Shown: positions 49,859 through 57,744, counted from the first letter of the stretch. The stretch: 57,744 bases of DNA from Lachnospiraceae bacterium (GCA_017551165.1 JAFZMO010000146.1:1-57744); one strand, 5' to 3'. Notes: generated by a model from the sequence alone, not told the origin. Made by a program: numbers and translations.

Positions 49859-50649
49859 TCTTCCTTTCCGAACCTCACCGTGAATACGGTTCGGTCCTCT
49901 TCTGTTTCCAACGCTACTGTTCCGTTGTTCGCCGTCAGAATCTTCGTGACGATCGCGAGCCCCATTCCATGGCCTTCGCCCTTTTTTGTGGTAAATCCCT
50001 TTCGGAAAATGGCCTCCCGAATCTCGTCCGGTATCTTCGGGCCGTTATTTTCCACTTCGAAGAGATAACTCTCTTTCGTCTCCGTGATGTTGACGCGAAC
50101 GGTTTTTTCTTCTCTATTACAATCCCCCAAAGCACGGATCGCATTGTCGATCAGGTTCGAGAGCACCTTGCAGAGCTCCCAGTCCTCGATCTGCAGTCCC
50201 GCCAGGTCCGACTTGACCTCGATCAGGAACTCGATCCCCTTCGCCTCCGACTCCGCCGACTTCGCTGCCAGCAGAGCGTTGATCGCAGGTTTCGATGTCT
50301 TGATGGCCTTGCCGGTCTTCAGCAGGTCCTTGTAGACCTTCCGGAGATACTCGTTCATCTCGTCGTACTCCTCCAGCTCCATCAACCCGTATACCACCTG
50401 CAGGTGATTCAGGTAATCGTGCCGGTCCATTCTGAGTCTGTCGTTCAGCTGACTGAGATTGTCGAGGCTCTCCCGGAGCGCCCGGTTCCGGCTCGCCTGT
50501 TTCAGGTAGTTCGAAGCCAGAATCACCAGACACGCCATAAGCGCCACGATCACCAGGATCAGCAATACCAGATAAACTTTATCTTCCACAACACCCTCCG
50601 TGATCACTTTGTGACCCAAGAATACCACTTCCGCGTTCGGAAACAACAT
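49855..50649 (-). CDS. GHKL-type (AgrC-like) sensor histidine kinase
   Basis: The product is 264 residues from the ATG at 50649. The promoter -10 is so close to it that the RNA leader would be about 6 bases, so the GTG at 50589, with GGAGG five bases upstream, is a credible real start. One TM helix (about 28-50) has no extracellular sensor. A coiled coil leads to the phospho-His box MDRHDYLNHLQVVYGLMEL. The ATPase domain has the N-box VLSNLIDNAIRAL, VENNGPKIP and GEGHGMGLAIV. It is the expected partner of the LytTR regulator four genes later. With no sensor domain, input may come through the co-encoded NfeD/FloA/6-TM proteins. Confidence 0.92.
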   Translation of the reverse strand: MLFPNAEVVFLGHKVITEGVVEDKVYLVLLILVIVALMACLVILASNYLKQASRNRALRESLDNLSQLNDRLRMDRHDYLNHLQVVYGLMELEEYDEMNEYLRKVYKDLLKTGKAIKTSKPAINALLAAKSAESEAKGIEFLIEVKSDLAGLQIEDWELCKVLSNLIDNAIRALGDCNREEKTVRVNITETKESYLFEVENNGPKIPDEIREAIFRKGFTTKKGEGHGMGLAIVTKILTANNGTVALETEEDRTVFTVRFGKEE

Positions 50650-50660
50650 GTTCTCTCCCA

Positions 50661-50689
50661 ATTATACAAAAAATCAACTGAAATGTCAT
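50661..50689 (-). promoter_or_regulatory. Promoter of the kinase-flotillin-LytTR operon
   Basis: ATGACA (50684-50689), a 17-base spacer and TATAAT (50661-50666) on the minus strand. It ends 11 bases before the annotated ATG. Confidence 0.8.
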
Positions 50690-50696
50690 CCGAAAC

Positions 50697-50738
50697 AAAA
50701 ACGGAGGCTCCATGACCGTCTCCGGACATGTCGCCTCC
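50697..50738 (-). terminator. Terminator of the metalloprotease gene
   Basis: A long stem (GGAGGC/GCCTCC with inner CATGACCG/CGGACATG, one mismatch) followed by five T on the minus strand. It lies directly after the metalloprotease stop and before the kinase operon promoter. Confidence 0.85.
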
Positions 50739-50743
50739 CTTGA

Positions 50744-52177
50744 TCATTTCACTTTTTCGATCGTCCACTTCTGGACACCTTCGGCACCGACCGTACACAG
50801 CTGCGCAGTCTCGCCCTCCGTCACCGTGATCACGCGACCGCTCGGGTACGGCGTCTTCATATAATAGCTGCCGTCCTCCAGCTCCGTCAACAGCCAGCTC
50901 TGGGCGTCGACGTAGCCGGTGTACTGCCACAGGCTGATCGTGTTGCCCTCCATATCCCAGGCGTTCCCTAGATCAATGAGGAGTGTCGGGAGCTCCTTCG
51001 GCGTGAACACATAGTGTCCCTCGCCCGAATAGCGGATGTCCCAGACGCAGGGCGTCTTCGAGAGCGTCAGGCGGGGGTCCGCCTCCTGCCCCGTCAGGTA
51101 GCCGCTGCCGTCGGCCGCGGCGATCGTGTAGTAGCCGAGGTTCGTGATGTTGCGCTTGATCAGCGGCCACATTTTCGGATACATGCCGACCAGCTTGACC
51201 GTACCGTCATGCTCGTAGGGCAGCTTGCCCTTCAGGACGAGCTTGTAGAACTCAAAGAAATCGTAGTCGTTCGCACCGTTGATGTACTGCTGATAGCCCG
51301 GTGTCGCTCCCTGATACGCGTGCGTATCGGGGTACTCCACGCCGAGCAGCTCCTTCATCGGCTCGAGCTGATGCATCCACTCGTGCACCGCCACCGCCGT
51401 CGCATACAGTGACGGGATCTCCGGATCTGCCAGCGGATACGTTCCCTGCGCCGGCTCCGTCAGATTGAATGTCGAGTAGCCGAGGGACGATGTGATCCCC
51501 GCCAGCTCCAGTCCGAGAATGACGTCGTGAACGCCGTGGCCGTCCTTCGACTCGTTCCGGGCGCGGTTCTCCTCCCCGGCGGTCTGCACGGTCGTCAGTA
51601 CGGTGTCAACCTCCTGCGATGCGGTGTATTGCTCAATGTACGGCATCGCGGTCTCCTGCTCGAGATACAGCCAGTCATCGCCGGGATACTGCGTGAGCGG
51701 CGCGACCTCGTCGACAAAATGCAGATCCACAATAATATCAATGTTGTGATCGGCAATGCTCTCCACCGATTTTTCGTAGTTCAGGGCAACCGCTTTCAGA
51801 TACTCGCGGTCAAAGTCGGTCATCTGAAAATCCAGATCGCCGAACGTGACGTGCGTGAACCCGAGCCAAAGCACATAGTACTTGACCGGCTCGTCCAGCC
51901 TTGTGTAATCACCGGCGTTGTACTGCTCAACCGCCTCGCGGATCATCCGCTCCGTGTTCTCGGTGAACGATGATATGGAAAATGCAGACGGCTCCGTCGG
52001 TACTGCCGTCGGCGTTTCGGCGGCCGGTTTCGGCGTCTCCTCGTTCTTCGTCGGCACTCCGGTCGGTGTTGACGTTACCTTCGTGTCATTGTCTTCGATC
52101 CTCGCTCCGCACGCGCACAATACTACAACTGCACACAGCAACAGGCACAGAAAAACGATGCGTTTCTTCTGTTTCAA
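50744..52177 (-). CDS. Putative zinc-metallopeptidase lipoprotein
   Basis: The product is 477 residues with a TTG start, forced because the signal peptide begins there, behind GGAGGG. The lipobox is LCAC with Cys23. A Thr/Pro linker spans about 35-70. Mid-protein, AVAVHEWMHQLEP is an HExxH zinc site and Glu/Asp-rich segments follow, so a metallopeptidase is likely, though I cannot name the clan. The last ~100 residues (from about LLIDLGNAWDMEG, then SLWQYTGYVDAQSWLLT) look like a ricin-type lectin segment. It is membrane-anchored outside the cell and may cut glycoproteins or wall-associated substrates. Confidence 0.8.
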   Translation of the reverse strand: MKQKKRIVFLCLLLCAVVVLCACGARIEDNDTKVTSTPTGVPTKNEETPKPAAETPTAVPTEPSAFSISSFTENTERMIREAVEQYNAGDYTRLDEPVKYYVLWLGFTHVTFGDLDFQMTDFDREYLKAVALNYEKSVESIADHNIDIIVDLHFVDEVAPLTQYPGDDWLYLEQETAMPYIEQYTASQEVDTVLTTVQTAGEENRARNESKDGHGVHDVILGLELAGITSSLGYSTFNLTEPAQGTYPLADPEIPSLYATAVAVHEWMHQLEPMKELLGVEYPDTHAYQGATPGYQQYINGANDYDFFEFYKLVLKGKLPYEHDGTVKLVGMYPKMWPLIKRNITNLGYYTIAAADGSGYLTGQEADPRLTLSKTPCVWDIRYSGEGHYVFTPKELPTLLIDLGNAWDMEGNTISLWQYTGYVDAQSWLLTELEDGSYYMKTPYPSGRVITVTEGETAQLCTVGAEGVQKWTIEKVK

Positions 52178-52247
52178 AATTCTTTCCCTCCAAGTAATTC
52201 TTTTTCCCCAATATTTATTATATTTCGCATTCGAATTTCTGCCGCTT

Positions 52248-55200
52248 TTACGCTCTGCGACGTCTCCTGTTCACTGCGATGATCATGACAACCGCACCGA
52301 GCATCGCATGCACCAAAAGTCCCAAATTGATGACATCACCGGTCGTCGGCGTAGGGACCGGCTCCTCCGGCTTCGTTTCCGGCTCTGCGGGTTTCGTCTC
52401 CGGCTCTTCCGGCTCCGCAGGTTTCGTCTCCGGCTCTTCCGGCTCCGCAGGTTTCGTCTCCGGCTCTTCCGGCTCCGCAGGCTTTGTCTCCGGTTCTTCC
52501 GGCTCCGCAGCCTTCTCCTCCACACGGAACTTGGCAACAACGTCACCGTCAACATCGTCAAACGTCGCAGTCAGGGAGTGTTCCCCGACCTCCAGTCCGT
52601 CAAGGAATTCCGGAAGGAGCTCCACGATCAGACTGCCCCGGCTCGTCTTGGATCCACCTGTCGGGATTGCCTTTCCATCCACAAGGATTGACTTCGAGTG
52701 ATCGAATGTGGACGAATCCTCGACATTGCTCTTGTACTCGAAGATCAAACTGATCCCGTCGCTCTTCGTGTGGATCGGTACATCCTTCTTCGGATCGAGT
52801 GCAGCGCTTCCGTCACCGTATTTTACGGAACTGAGATAGTATTCCTTCTTTGTTTCCGCCGTGATCTCCGTCGCCGTAAATTGTGCTGTGTAAGTCGCAT
52901 CCCCCGTAACCTCGGTGATCTCGGGCTCCCAGGTGTCGTTAAATGTATACGTGTACTGCTGCGTTGCCTTCTTCGTCGGCACATTTCCCGTGTACACAGG
53001 CTTCGTACCGTACGCAACAACGCCGCTCTGCAACACGTTGCCATCGCCGTCGACAAATGTTATCGTGCATCCGTAAATCTCGAACGTTATGCCACAGTCC
53101 TTCGGCAGCTTGTAATTATCATTGGAGAGCACTGTCGCGGTCGCCGTGTGATCCTTGCCAATCTCCTTGGCGGTTCCTTCCACAGTGACTTCGCACGAAT
53201 CGCCCTCGACCAGATTGGTTATCGTCACGACCGGCTGATGCTCCTTCCCATCGTACGGGAACTTCAGGTCGCTCCAGGACAATGTTACCTCTCGTTGGCT
53301 GATCGACAGCGTACCGACCGTGCTCTTCACATCCAAATAGCAATCCTCATTGGTCAGCTCATAGGAAAATGTATTGTTTCCCTCAGAACTGTCCGCGCAA
53401 TCTTTCACGCCTTTCAGACCGGTATCCGTCGTTGTGATGGTCACGGTATCCCCGGTCGGAAGAGTAAACACCTTACCACCACTGTTCGCATCCGCCGGCA
53501 CTTCTGTGCCACCGTAAGTCACCTTGTATGTTCCCGAGTGTACTTTGCCATCGTATTCCCAGTCCTGCGTAGAGGATTCGATAACCAGCTGATTGGCATC
53601 GACTACTGTGATCAAGCAGGTTTTCGATATCTGATCTCCCTCAGAATCGACTCCGACCGTAGTTACCATTACTGCCGCCTCCCCGCAAATGTCCGAAGCT
53701 TTGATATACACGGCAGCGCCGCTTTCAACTTCTTCCGACGAGGACAATTCCTCGCTGCAGTCCTCATCCTTGTACAGCATGATCAAGGCATCTCCCGCGG
53801 TCACACTCCATGTTACTTTCGTGTTGTCCGCGTTGTCAGGGGATACCTCCGCTGTCAATGCAAGGACTCCTCCGATTGTGATCTGCTCCTCCTCCGCTTC
53901 CTTCTCACCGTTTTTTATCGCAACATCGATCACACAGACGGGTGCCGTCACATCGATGATCTGTACATTGGAAAAGCAGGGCGCATACTCCGTACCGTCA
54001 ATCGTTTCACCGGAAAATGCAGCGCGCACGTAGTACTCTCCGCTGGTGTCAGGGGCATCTGTCCATTCATAGCCCGTGGTCTTGCAAAATTGCAGGGAAA
54101 AAGTATCTGCCGAAGCCTCCAGGCTTTCCGAATCCTCTTCCTTTGCTTTCAACGTTACCTTCGGGACAAAGTCCGCGATATCATCAGCCGTAAACCCGTC
54201 CGCAAGATGAAGCGAAGGATTTTTTGCAAAACTGTCTCCGGTATATTCACTCACGGTAGAATTAAACTCATGCGCATACTGCGGGCTGGGCAAGCCGACA
54301 AGATTGGTATATTCATCACCCGTGTTGGCGCTGTTTTGATAAAGTGTTAACGTGTTTCCGTTGCGACCGGCAATCCACCACTCGATTGGCTTTTTATCGG
54401 TTCCTGTTCCGATATACAGTTTTTGATATGTAGCATTTACACCGACATAGGACTGATCCTCGTCGAATTCTCTGCCTTCAAGGAAAGTGCATTCTTCCTC
54501 ACTGCCATATACGCCCCAGGAACACGACAGGTCACTCTTATATGCGAAAACACGAGGGTTTGTGCTTTGGGTCTCGTTGGCAACCTCGGCAACTCCGCTT
54601 TCACTGATTATGAACGTCAACGGTTCCGAAGCGCTTGCCAGTGAATCATTTGTCGCCGGGGTCTCCGCCCAGACCTTCACCGTATACCCTTTCAGATCCA
54701 ACGTATTTGTGAACGTCACGGAAGTTGTATCCTCGCCCAAAACCTCAATACTGCCAATACAAACAGTGTCTCCGGCTGCTGCATTTTCCGTAGGAGTATT
54801 CTTATCCCACGACTTATATACCTGTACCATTAAATACTTGTCCTTAGGCAGTGGATTACTAGAGGTAAATGTCAATTCATTATTACTGGTATTGTATGTG
54901 ACTTCGCCATCAAGTTTGATCTCTGCACTGATCTCTTTCAGATACATTCCCCAGGACGGGACAAAACTATCGTCTTTTACATCCAATTTAGAATACTCGC
55001 TGATTTCAATTTTTAATAGACTTGTGTTCGTTACTGTCGGAGCAGCAGCAACAGCTGTAAACAAATCCGACGGCAAAACGATGTTGCCGCATGCACAAAC
55101 GGCATATGTGCGGATCTTATTTGTGTTCCCAGTGTCGATGATCTCATTGCTGCTGACATCCCAACCATAATCAGAAGATACTACATTCCCCTTGTCGTTA

Positions 55201-55811
55201 TATGCCGGAGAACGAAGCCACGGATAGTTCGCCGAACAGGCCCAGTACGGAATCGGAATGATGTCCCTCCATTGTGCGACCTGACCATTTTCCACTTTTT
55301 GAATGTATGAATAGTAATAACTCAGATCATAACCCGGATCGGCACTGATCAACTGGTCAAAATAATCCAAAAAGACCGACTCTTCGTCATCACTTACTTT
55401 ATAGCATCCACTGGGAAGCCAAAACAGGTCTTTCGTTACAACTTCACTTGTTGTCCCCCAGAATTTGCCGTCATTGAACATCGTTGTGACAACTTCCTGC
55501 GGCTGGAACAGAGCAAGCTCTGCCGTAGTAAAACAATCCAGGAAATTCGGAGCATCAGCTCCTCCCTTCGTTCCATGGGATCCGTCAAGCGGCAGATTGT
55601 TGTCCACTTTCGTCAGTCCGTTCAGCCACGCGCGCAAATCACTTCGCGCCCATTGGTTGGCATAACCGTCGATCAACAGATACTGCTCCTCCGAAGGCTG
55701 GGCATAAGCTTTGTACGCATCCATACATGCAACCCCGAAACAGCACACGATCAGTGCCAAACTCAAAAATACTGCAATTCCTCTTCTTATCAACGAACGC
55801 TTCATACTCAT
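52248..55811 (-). CDS. Large multidomain surface protein with wall-anchor-like tail
   Basis: The product is 1187 residues. The start is the ATG at 55811 or the one at 55805 behind AAAGGAGG. It has a signal peptide (about 8-36), then a DUF6273-like domain (IPIPYWACSANYPWLRSP; NIVLPSDLF). Several Ig-like and MBG-like modules occupy about 260-1080. Four near-identical ten-residue repeats (EEPETKPAEP) come next, then PTPTTGD, a TM helix and the tail NRRRRRA. The tail resembles a sortase signal, with TTG in place of LPxTG. It is probably exposed on the surface. Its ATG overlaps the stop of the preceding small gene. The 5' third is more AT-rich than the rest. Confidence 0.87.
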   Translation of the reverse strand: MSMKRSLIRRGIAVFLSLALIVCCFGVACMDAYKAYAQPSEEQYLLIDGYANQWARSDLRAWLNGLTKVDNNLPLDGSHGTKGGADAPNFLDCFTTAELALFQPQEVVTTMFNDGKFWGTTSEVVTKDLFWLPSGCYKVSDDEESVFLDYFDQLISADPGYDLSYYYSYIQKVENGQVAQWRDIIPIPYWACSANYPWLRSPAYNDKGNVVSSDYGWDVSSNEIIDTGNTNKIRTYAVCACGNIVLPSDLFTAVAAAPTVTNTSLLKIEISEYSKLDVKDDSFVPSWGMYLKEISAEIKLDGEVTYNTSNNELTFTSSNPLPKDKYLMVQVYKSWDKNTPTENAAAGDTVCIGSIEVLGEDTTSVTFTNTLDLKGYTVKVWAETPATNDSLASASEPLTFIISESGVAEVANETQSTNPRVFAYKSDLSCSWGVYGSEEECTFLEGREFDEDQSYVGVNATYQKLYIGTGTDKKPIEWWIAGRNGNTLTLYQNSANTGDEYTNLVGLPSPQYAHEFNSTVSEYTGDSFAKNPSLHLADGFTADDIADFVPKVTLKAKEEDSESLEASADTFSLQFCKTTGYEWTDAPDTSGEYYVRAAFSGETIDGTEYAPCFSNVQIIDVTAPVCVIDVAIKNGEKEAEEEQITIGGVLALTAEVSPDNADNTKVTWSVTAGDALIMLYKDEDCSEELSSSEEVESGAAVYIKASDICGEAAVMVTTVGVDSEGDQISKTCLITVVDANQLVIESSTQDWEYDGKVHSGTYKVTYGGTEVPADANSGGKVFTLPTGDTVTITTTDTGLKGVKDCADSSEGNNTFSYELTNEDCYLDVKSTVGTLSISQREVTLSWSDLKFPYDGKEHQPVVTITNLVEGDSCEVTVEGTAKEIGKDHTATATVLSNDNYKLPKDCGITFEIYGCTITFVDGDGNVLQSGVVAYGTKPVYTGNVPTKKATQQYTYTFNDTWEPEITEVTGDATYTAQFTATEITAETKKEYYLSSVKYGDGSAALDPKKDVPIHTKSDGISLIFEYKSNVEDSSTFDHSKSILVDGKAIPTGGSKTSRGSLIVELLPEFLDGLEVGEHSLTATFDDVDGDVVAKFRVEEKAAEPEEPETKPAEPEEPETKPAEPEEPETKPAEPEEPETKPAEPETKPEEPVPTPTTGDVINLGLLVHAMLGAVVMIIAVNRRRRRA
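52381..52500 (-). repeat. Four 30-bp tandem repeats in the surface-protein gene
   Basis: Four consecutive 30-bp units encode the Glu/Pro/Thr/Lys decapeptide spacer in front of the wall-anchor-like tail. The middle two are identical and the outer two differ by two or three bases, so unit number may vary between strains without shifting the frame. Confidence 0.95.
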
Positions 55812-56095
55812 TTTCCTCCTTTTATGTACATATCTGCGATCTTATTCAGTTTTATTACAAGAGGGTGGTCCGGCAGCCAGCAGGCATCAGCTAATCCCTT
55901 CGGATAATACGGATAGAACTTTTCAGGATCTCTGACCCGGATCATCCTGCAAATCTCACTTTGCACGTCTCTTAACCGGTCATAAGTCATATAGGCAGGT
56001 CGGACATCCGGATTCCTGAGTAATAATCGTATCTCTTCCATGGCTTCTTCCACCAGCTTATCAAAGTTGCTCACATTACTATCCCCCCAGTTCAC
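55808..56095 (-). CDS. Small hypothetical protein
   Basis: The product is up to 95 residues. Starts are uncertain: GTG at 56095 (AGGA, 5 bases) or GTG at 56074 (GGGGGG, 8 bases). It is soluble, helical and has aromatic-rich ends: FDKLVEEAMEEIRLLLRN, VQSEICRMIRVRDPEKFYPY, DHPLVIKLNKIADMY. I know no function. It overlaps the large surface-protein gene by four bases (ATGA), so it may be co-translated with it. Composition is AT-richer than the window average. Confidence 0.65.
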   Translation of the reverse strand: MNWGDSNVSNFDKLVEEAMEEIRLLLRNPDVRPAYMTYDRLRDVQSEICRMIRVRDPEKFYPYYPKGLADACWLPDHPLVIKLNKIADMYIKGGK

Positions 56096-56102
56096 TTAGT
56101 TC

Positions 56103-56382
56103 CTACTTAACACACATCTTTGATATCAGTTCTACTTTTCCACCGGTGATAATCATGTTGTATTTCATTCCCAAAAAGGTGGTGAAACTGAAAGACTTAT
56201 TATCGATAACCTGGAGACCGACGCAAGTATCAGGTCTTTTTGCGACAACTATATCACACATATTCCAAACACCGTCTATGTAAAGATTGTTCTTCTTAAG
56301 ATTTCCGGCATTATGTTCATCCGGATCCCAATCTCAGGAAAGAATATATTCTCCTAGTTTATAATCGTGTTTTGTAAACATA
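56103..56382 (-). pseudogene. Frameshifted small gene (about 92 residues if repaired)
   Basis: From the ATG at 56382 the frame reads MFTKHDYKLGEYILFL and soon hits a stop. Removing one base near 56334-56336 restores a single frame to the TAG at 56103, giving DWDPDEHNAGNLKKNNLYID and later FLGMKYNMIITGGKVELISK. The intact downstream frame with sensible composition argues for one single-base indel, real or a sequencing error. The protein is unrecognised; it could belong to an immunity-like small-gene set. Confidence 0.6.
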
Positions 56383-56413
56383 TTAACCTCTGATCTACTA
56401 TCCCGAAATATTG

Positions 56414-56812
56414 CTACTCTTCTTCGCGATCCTCAACATATGCCAAAAATGAATCCTGCAATTCACAGTCATTTTCATGATCATTCAGCTGAACCTTGAT
56501 TGATATATCTTCCGGTCCTTCGAATCCGTCAAGAATAGCCATAACATTTGATATTGTGTCAACGATAGTACTCTTGATTATTGAAAACAATACCTGCTTT
56601 CCTTCATCATCTAGTCTATTGTATAAACCAATGGCATTCTTCCAGTATTCGATTGTACCTTCCTCATTAGGATCACACGAAAAGAACTGTTTGTACAATT
56701 CCATGTTGCCTTCAACAACATTTTTGTAGATTTCCTCAGTAAACAAATCAACCATTGATTTATAATCTCCATAACATAAATGCCAAAAGATATCTGCCGT
56801 TCCGAGGGACAT
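56414..56812 (-). CDS. Acidic small hypothetical protein, AT-rich
   Basis: The product is 132 residues, with no clear ribosome-binding site before the ATG at 56812 (a T6 run precedes it), so the start may be elsewhere or expression weak. It is very acidic (ends EDREEE) and probably helical: MVDLFTEEIYKNVVEGNMEL, EYWKNAIGLYNRLDDEGKQV. Base composition is strikingly AT-rich against the GC-rich flanks, suggesting recent acquisition. No family is recognised; small acidic proteins in such patches are often immunity proteins, which is only a guess. Confidence 0.65.
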   Translation of the reverse strand: MSLGTADIFWHLCYGDYKSMVDLFTEEIYKNVVEGNMELYKQFFSCDPNEEGTIEYWKNAIGLYNRLDDEGKQVLFSIIKSTIVDTISNVMAILDGFEGPEDISIKVQLNDHENDCELQDSFLAYVEDREEE

Positions 56813-56826
56813 AAAAAACCGATGTT

Positions 56827-57008
56827 TTACGATCCATTATCAGGATCAATTTCGTTGTCGGTCAACATTTTCCTAAGCCGCATGATTTCATCGATCAACA
56901 GCGGCACATCCTGCCTGCAGGAAGCGATAAAATCCTGATCGGCGATCGAGGACCCGCTGTGGCTTGCTCACACCTATGCTGAATTGCTATGAGGTCTTTC
57001 ATTTCCAT
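56827..57008 (-). pseudogene. Frameshifted remnant of a small phage-type protein
   Basis: The N-terminus MEMKDLIAIQHRCEQAT and the C-terminus GSSIADQDFIASCRQDVPLL are in different frames; 182 bases is not a multiple of three. From memory, full-length relatives read RCEKATPGPW, then a middle segment, then ADQDFIANARQDIPxLLDEI. The middle is missing here, so an internal deletion plus frameshift is likely. Confidence 0.55.
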
Positions 57009-57082
57009 CGTACGATCTCCCTCGCATAATCTCTGACTTGGTATTTTTCTAATTGTACCATATCGCAATCATATTGAACAGC

Positions 57083-57114
57083 AAAAAGTCCCCGGTCGCA
57101 AGGATCGGGGACTT
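57083..57114 (-). terminator. Terminator of guaA
   Basis: AAGTCCCCG pairs with CGGGGACTT and five T follow on the minus strand, 37 bases after the guaA stop codon. Confidence 0.92.
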
Positions 57115-57150
57115 CTACTCTCACTGTTATGTGCACTTTATTATGTGCTT

Positions 57151-57744
57151 TTACTCAAACTCGATTGTTCCCGGCGGTTTACTCGTAAGGTCGTAGAATA
57201 CGCGGTTGACGCCGCGGACCTCCTTGATGATGCGGTTCATGACGATGTCGAGAACCTCATAAGGAATGTGCGCGGAGTCCGCGGTCATGAAGTCCGTCGT
57301 GCGGACTGCGCGGAGCGCGATCGCGTAATCGTAGGTGCGCTCGTCTCCCATGACGCCGACGGAGCGAACGTTCGTGAGCGCCGCATAGTACTGGTCTGGC
57401 TTCCACGAAGCGACCTCGCCGGTCTCCTTCTTGTACGCGTCGAGCGCCTTGCCGACTTCCTCGCGGAAAATGTAGTCCGCGTCCTGTACGATGCGGATCT
57501 TATCCTCGGTGATATCGCCGATGATGCGGATGCCGAGACCCGGGCCCGGGAACGGCTGGCGCATCACGAGCTTCTCCGGAATACCGAGCTCAAGGCCGGC
57601 CTTGCGGACCTCGTCCTTGAAGAGGTAGCGCAGCGGCTCCACGATCTCCTTGAATTTTACATAGGACGGCAGACCGCCTACGTTATGATGCGATTTGATG
57701 ACGGCCGACTCGCCGCCGAGGCCGGACTCCACAACGTCCGGATA
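57151..57744 (-). CDS. guaA: GMP synthase (glutamine-hydrolysing), C-terminal part
   Basis: The last 197 residues are present; the 5' part lies beyond the right edge. This is the dimerisation/synthetase C-terminus of Gua[68 protein letters not shown] and the invariant ending KPPGTIEFE. GuaA converts XMP to GMP in purine synthesis, with glutamine as nitrogen donor. A strong terminator follows. Confidence 0.97.
   Translation of the reverse strand, partial: YPDVVESGLGGESAVIKSHHNVGGLPSYVKFKEIVEPLRYLFKDEVRKAGLELGIPEKLVMRQPFPGPGLGIRIIGDITEDKIRIVQDADYIFREEVGKALDAYKKETGEVASWKPDQYYAALTNVRSVGVMGDERTYDYAIALRAVRTTDFMTADSAHIPYEVLDIVMNRIIKEVRGVNRVFYDLTSKPPGTIEFE

Noticed and set aside
56103-56382. In-frame TGA as selenocysteine or recoded Trp
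   Set aside because: The reading frame also shifts by one base at this point; a single indel explains both, and no SECIS-like hairpin is evident.
1-57744. tRNA, rRNA, prophage, integrase or transposase genes
   Set aside because: I looked for their usual motifs and saw none; the only mobile-looking items are the short repeats and the small remnants near 56-57 kb.

Overview
ORGANISM. Everything points to a Gram-positive Bacillota, most likely a GC-rich clostridial (Lachnospiraceae-like) bacterium. The ribosome-binding sites are AGGAGG-like and the promoters are sigma-A-like with 17-bp spacers. There are single-membrane lipoproteins and wall-anchor-like tails, a FloA flotillin, HD-GYP, LytTR and NarL regulators, MBOAT/AlgX-type O-acetylation genes, and 4Fe-4S proteins typical of anaerobes. 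This placement is an inference; there is no rRNA in the window. Only three genes lie on the + strand (4549-5382, 17617-18288, 18320-19306). Both window ends cut a gene: a surface protein at the left and guaA at the right.

LAYOUT. 0-4.4 kb: large secreted protein, a helix-turn-helix-like protein and a LUD-domain protein. 4.5-13 kb: alpha/beta hydrolase, then a uniform block transcribed leftward: histidine phosphatase, YdcF-like membrane protein, two-part methyltransferase, PfkB kinase, a small coiled-coil protein, TIM-barrel isomerase and NPP-type phosphodiesterase. 13-17.4 kb: HD-GYP c-di-GMP phosphodiesterase, glmS and an autoregulated XRE repressor. 17.5-19.3 kb: TlpA lipoprotein plus membrane 4Fe-4S protein. 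19.3-27.2 kb: one promoter-headed cell-envelope operon (lipoprotein, VanX/VanY-like peptidase, transglutaminase with wall-binding repeats, MBOAT acyltransferase, AlgX-like protein). 27.2-34.4 kb: two YD-repeat-like membrane proteins, an AEC permease carrying an 18-bp minisatellite, an LRR surface protein and a flavodoxin/ferredoxin protein. 34.4-39.4 kb: ABC-2 exporter with a NarL-type two-component system. 39.5-46.7 kb: small enzymes and membrane proteins, including a kinase-GNAT fusion, a Cof-type HAD phosphatase and an aldo/keto reductase, plus a self-contained micro-transcript for a 28-residue peptide. 46.8-50.7 kb: a self-contained operon, promoter to terminator, that places a histidine kinase and a LytTR regulator on either side of NfeD, FloA and a six-TM protein. 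50.7-55.8 kb: zinc-metalloprotease lipoprotein and a 1187-residue surface protein. 55.8-57.0 kb: AT-richer patch with small genes and two frameshifted remnants. Then guaA.

GENOME-SCALE SIGNALS. (1) The 9-mer CGGAAAATG/CATTTTCCG and its 7-mer core are greatly over-represented on both strands, in every codon phase and in spacers, about once per kb. (2) A 26-27 bp element bounded by GTGACA/TGTCAC occurs nine times, always at gene ends, and five copies supply the stop codon of the adjacent gene. The best candidates for undescribed biology are the oligomer, the flotillin-interleaved signalling operon, the micro-transcript, and the kinase/isomerase/phosphodiesterase/methyltransferase block.
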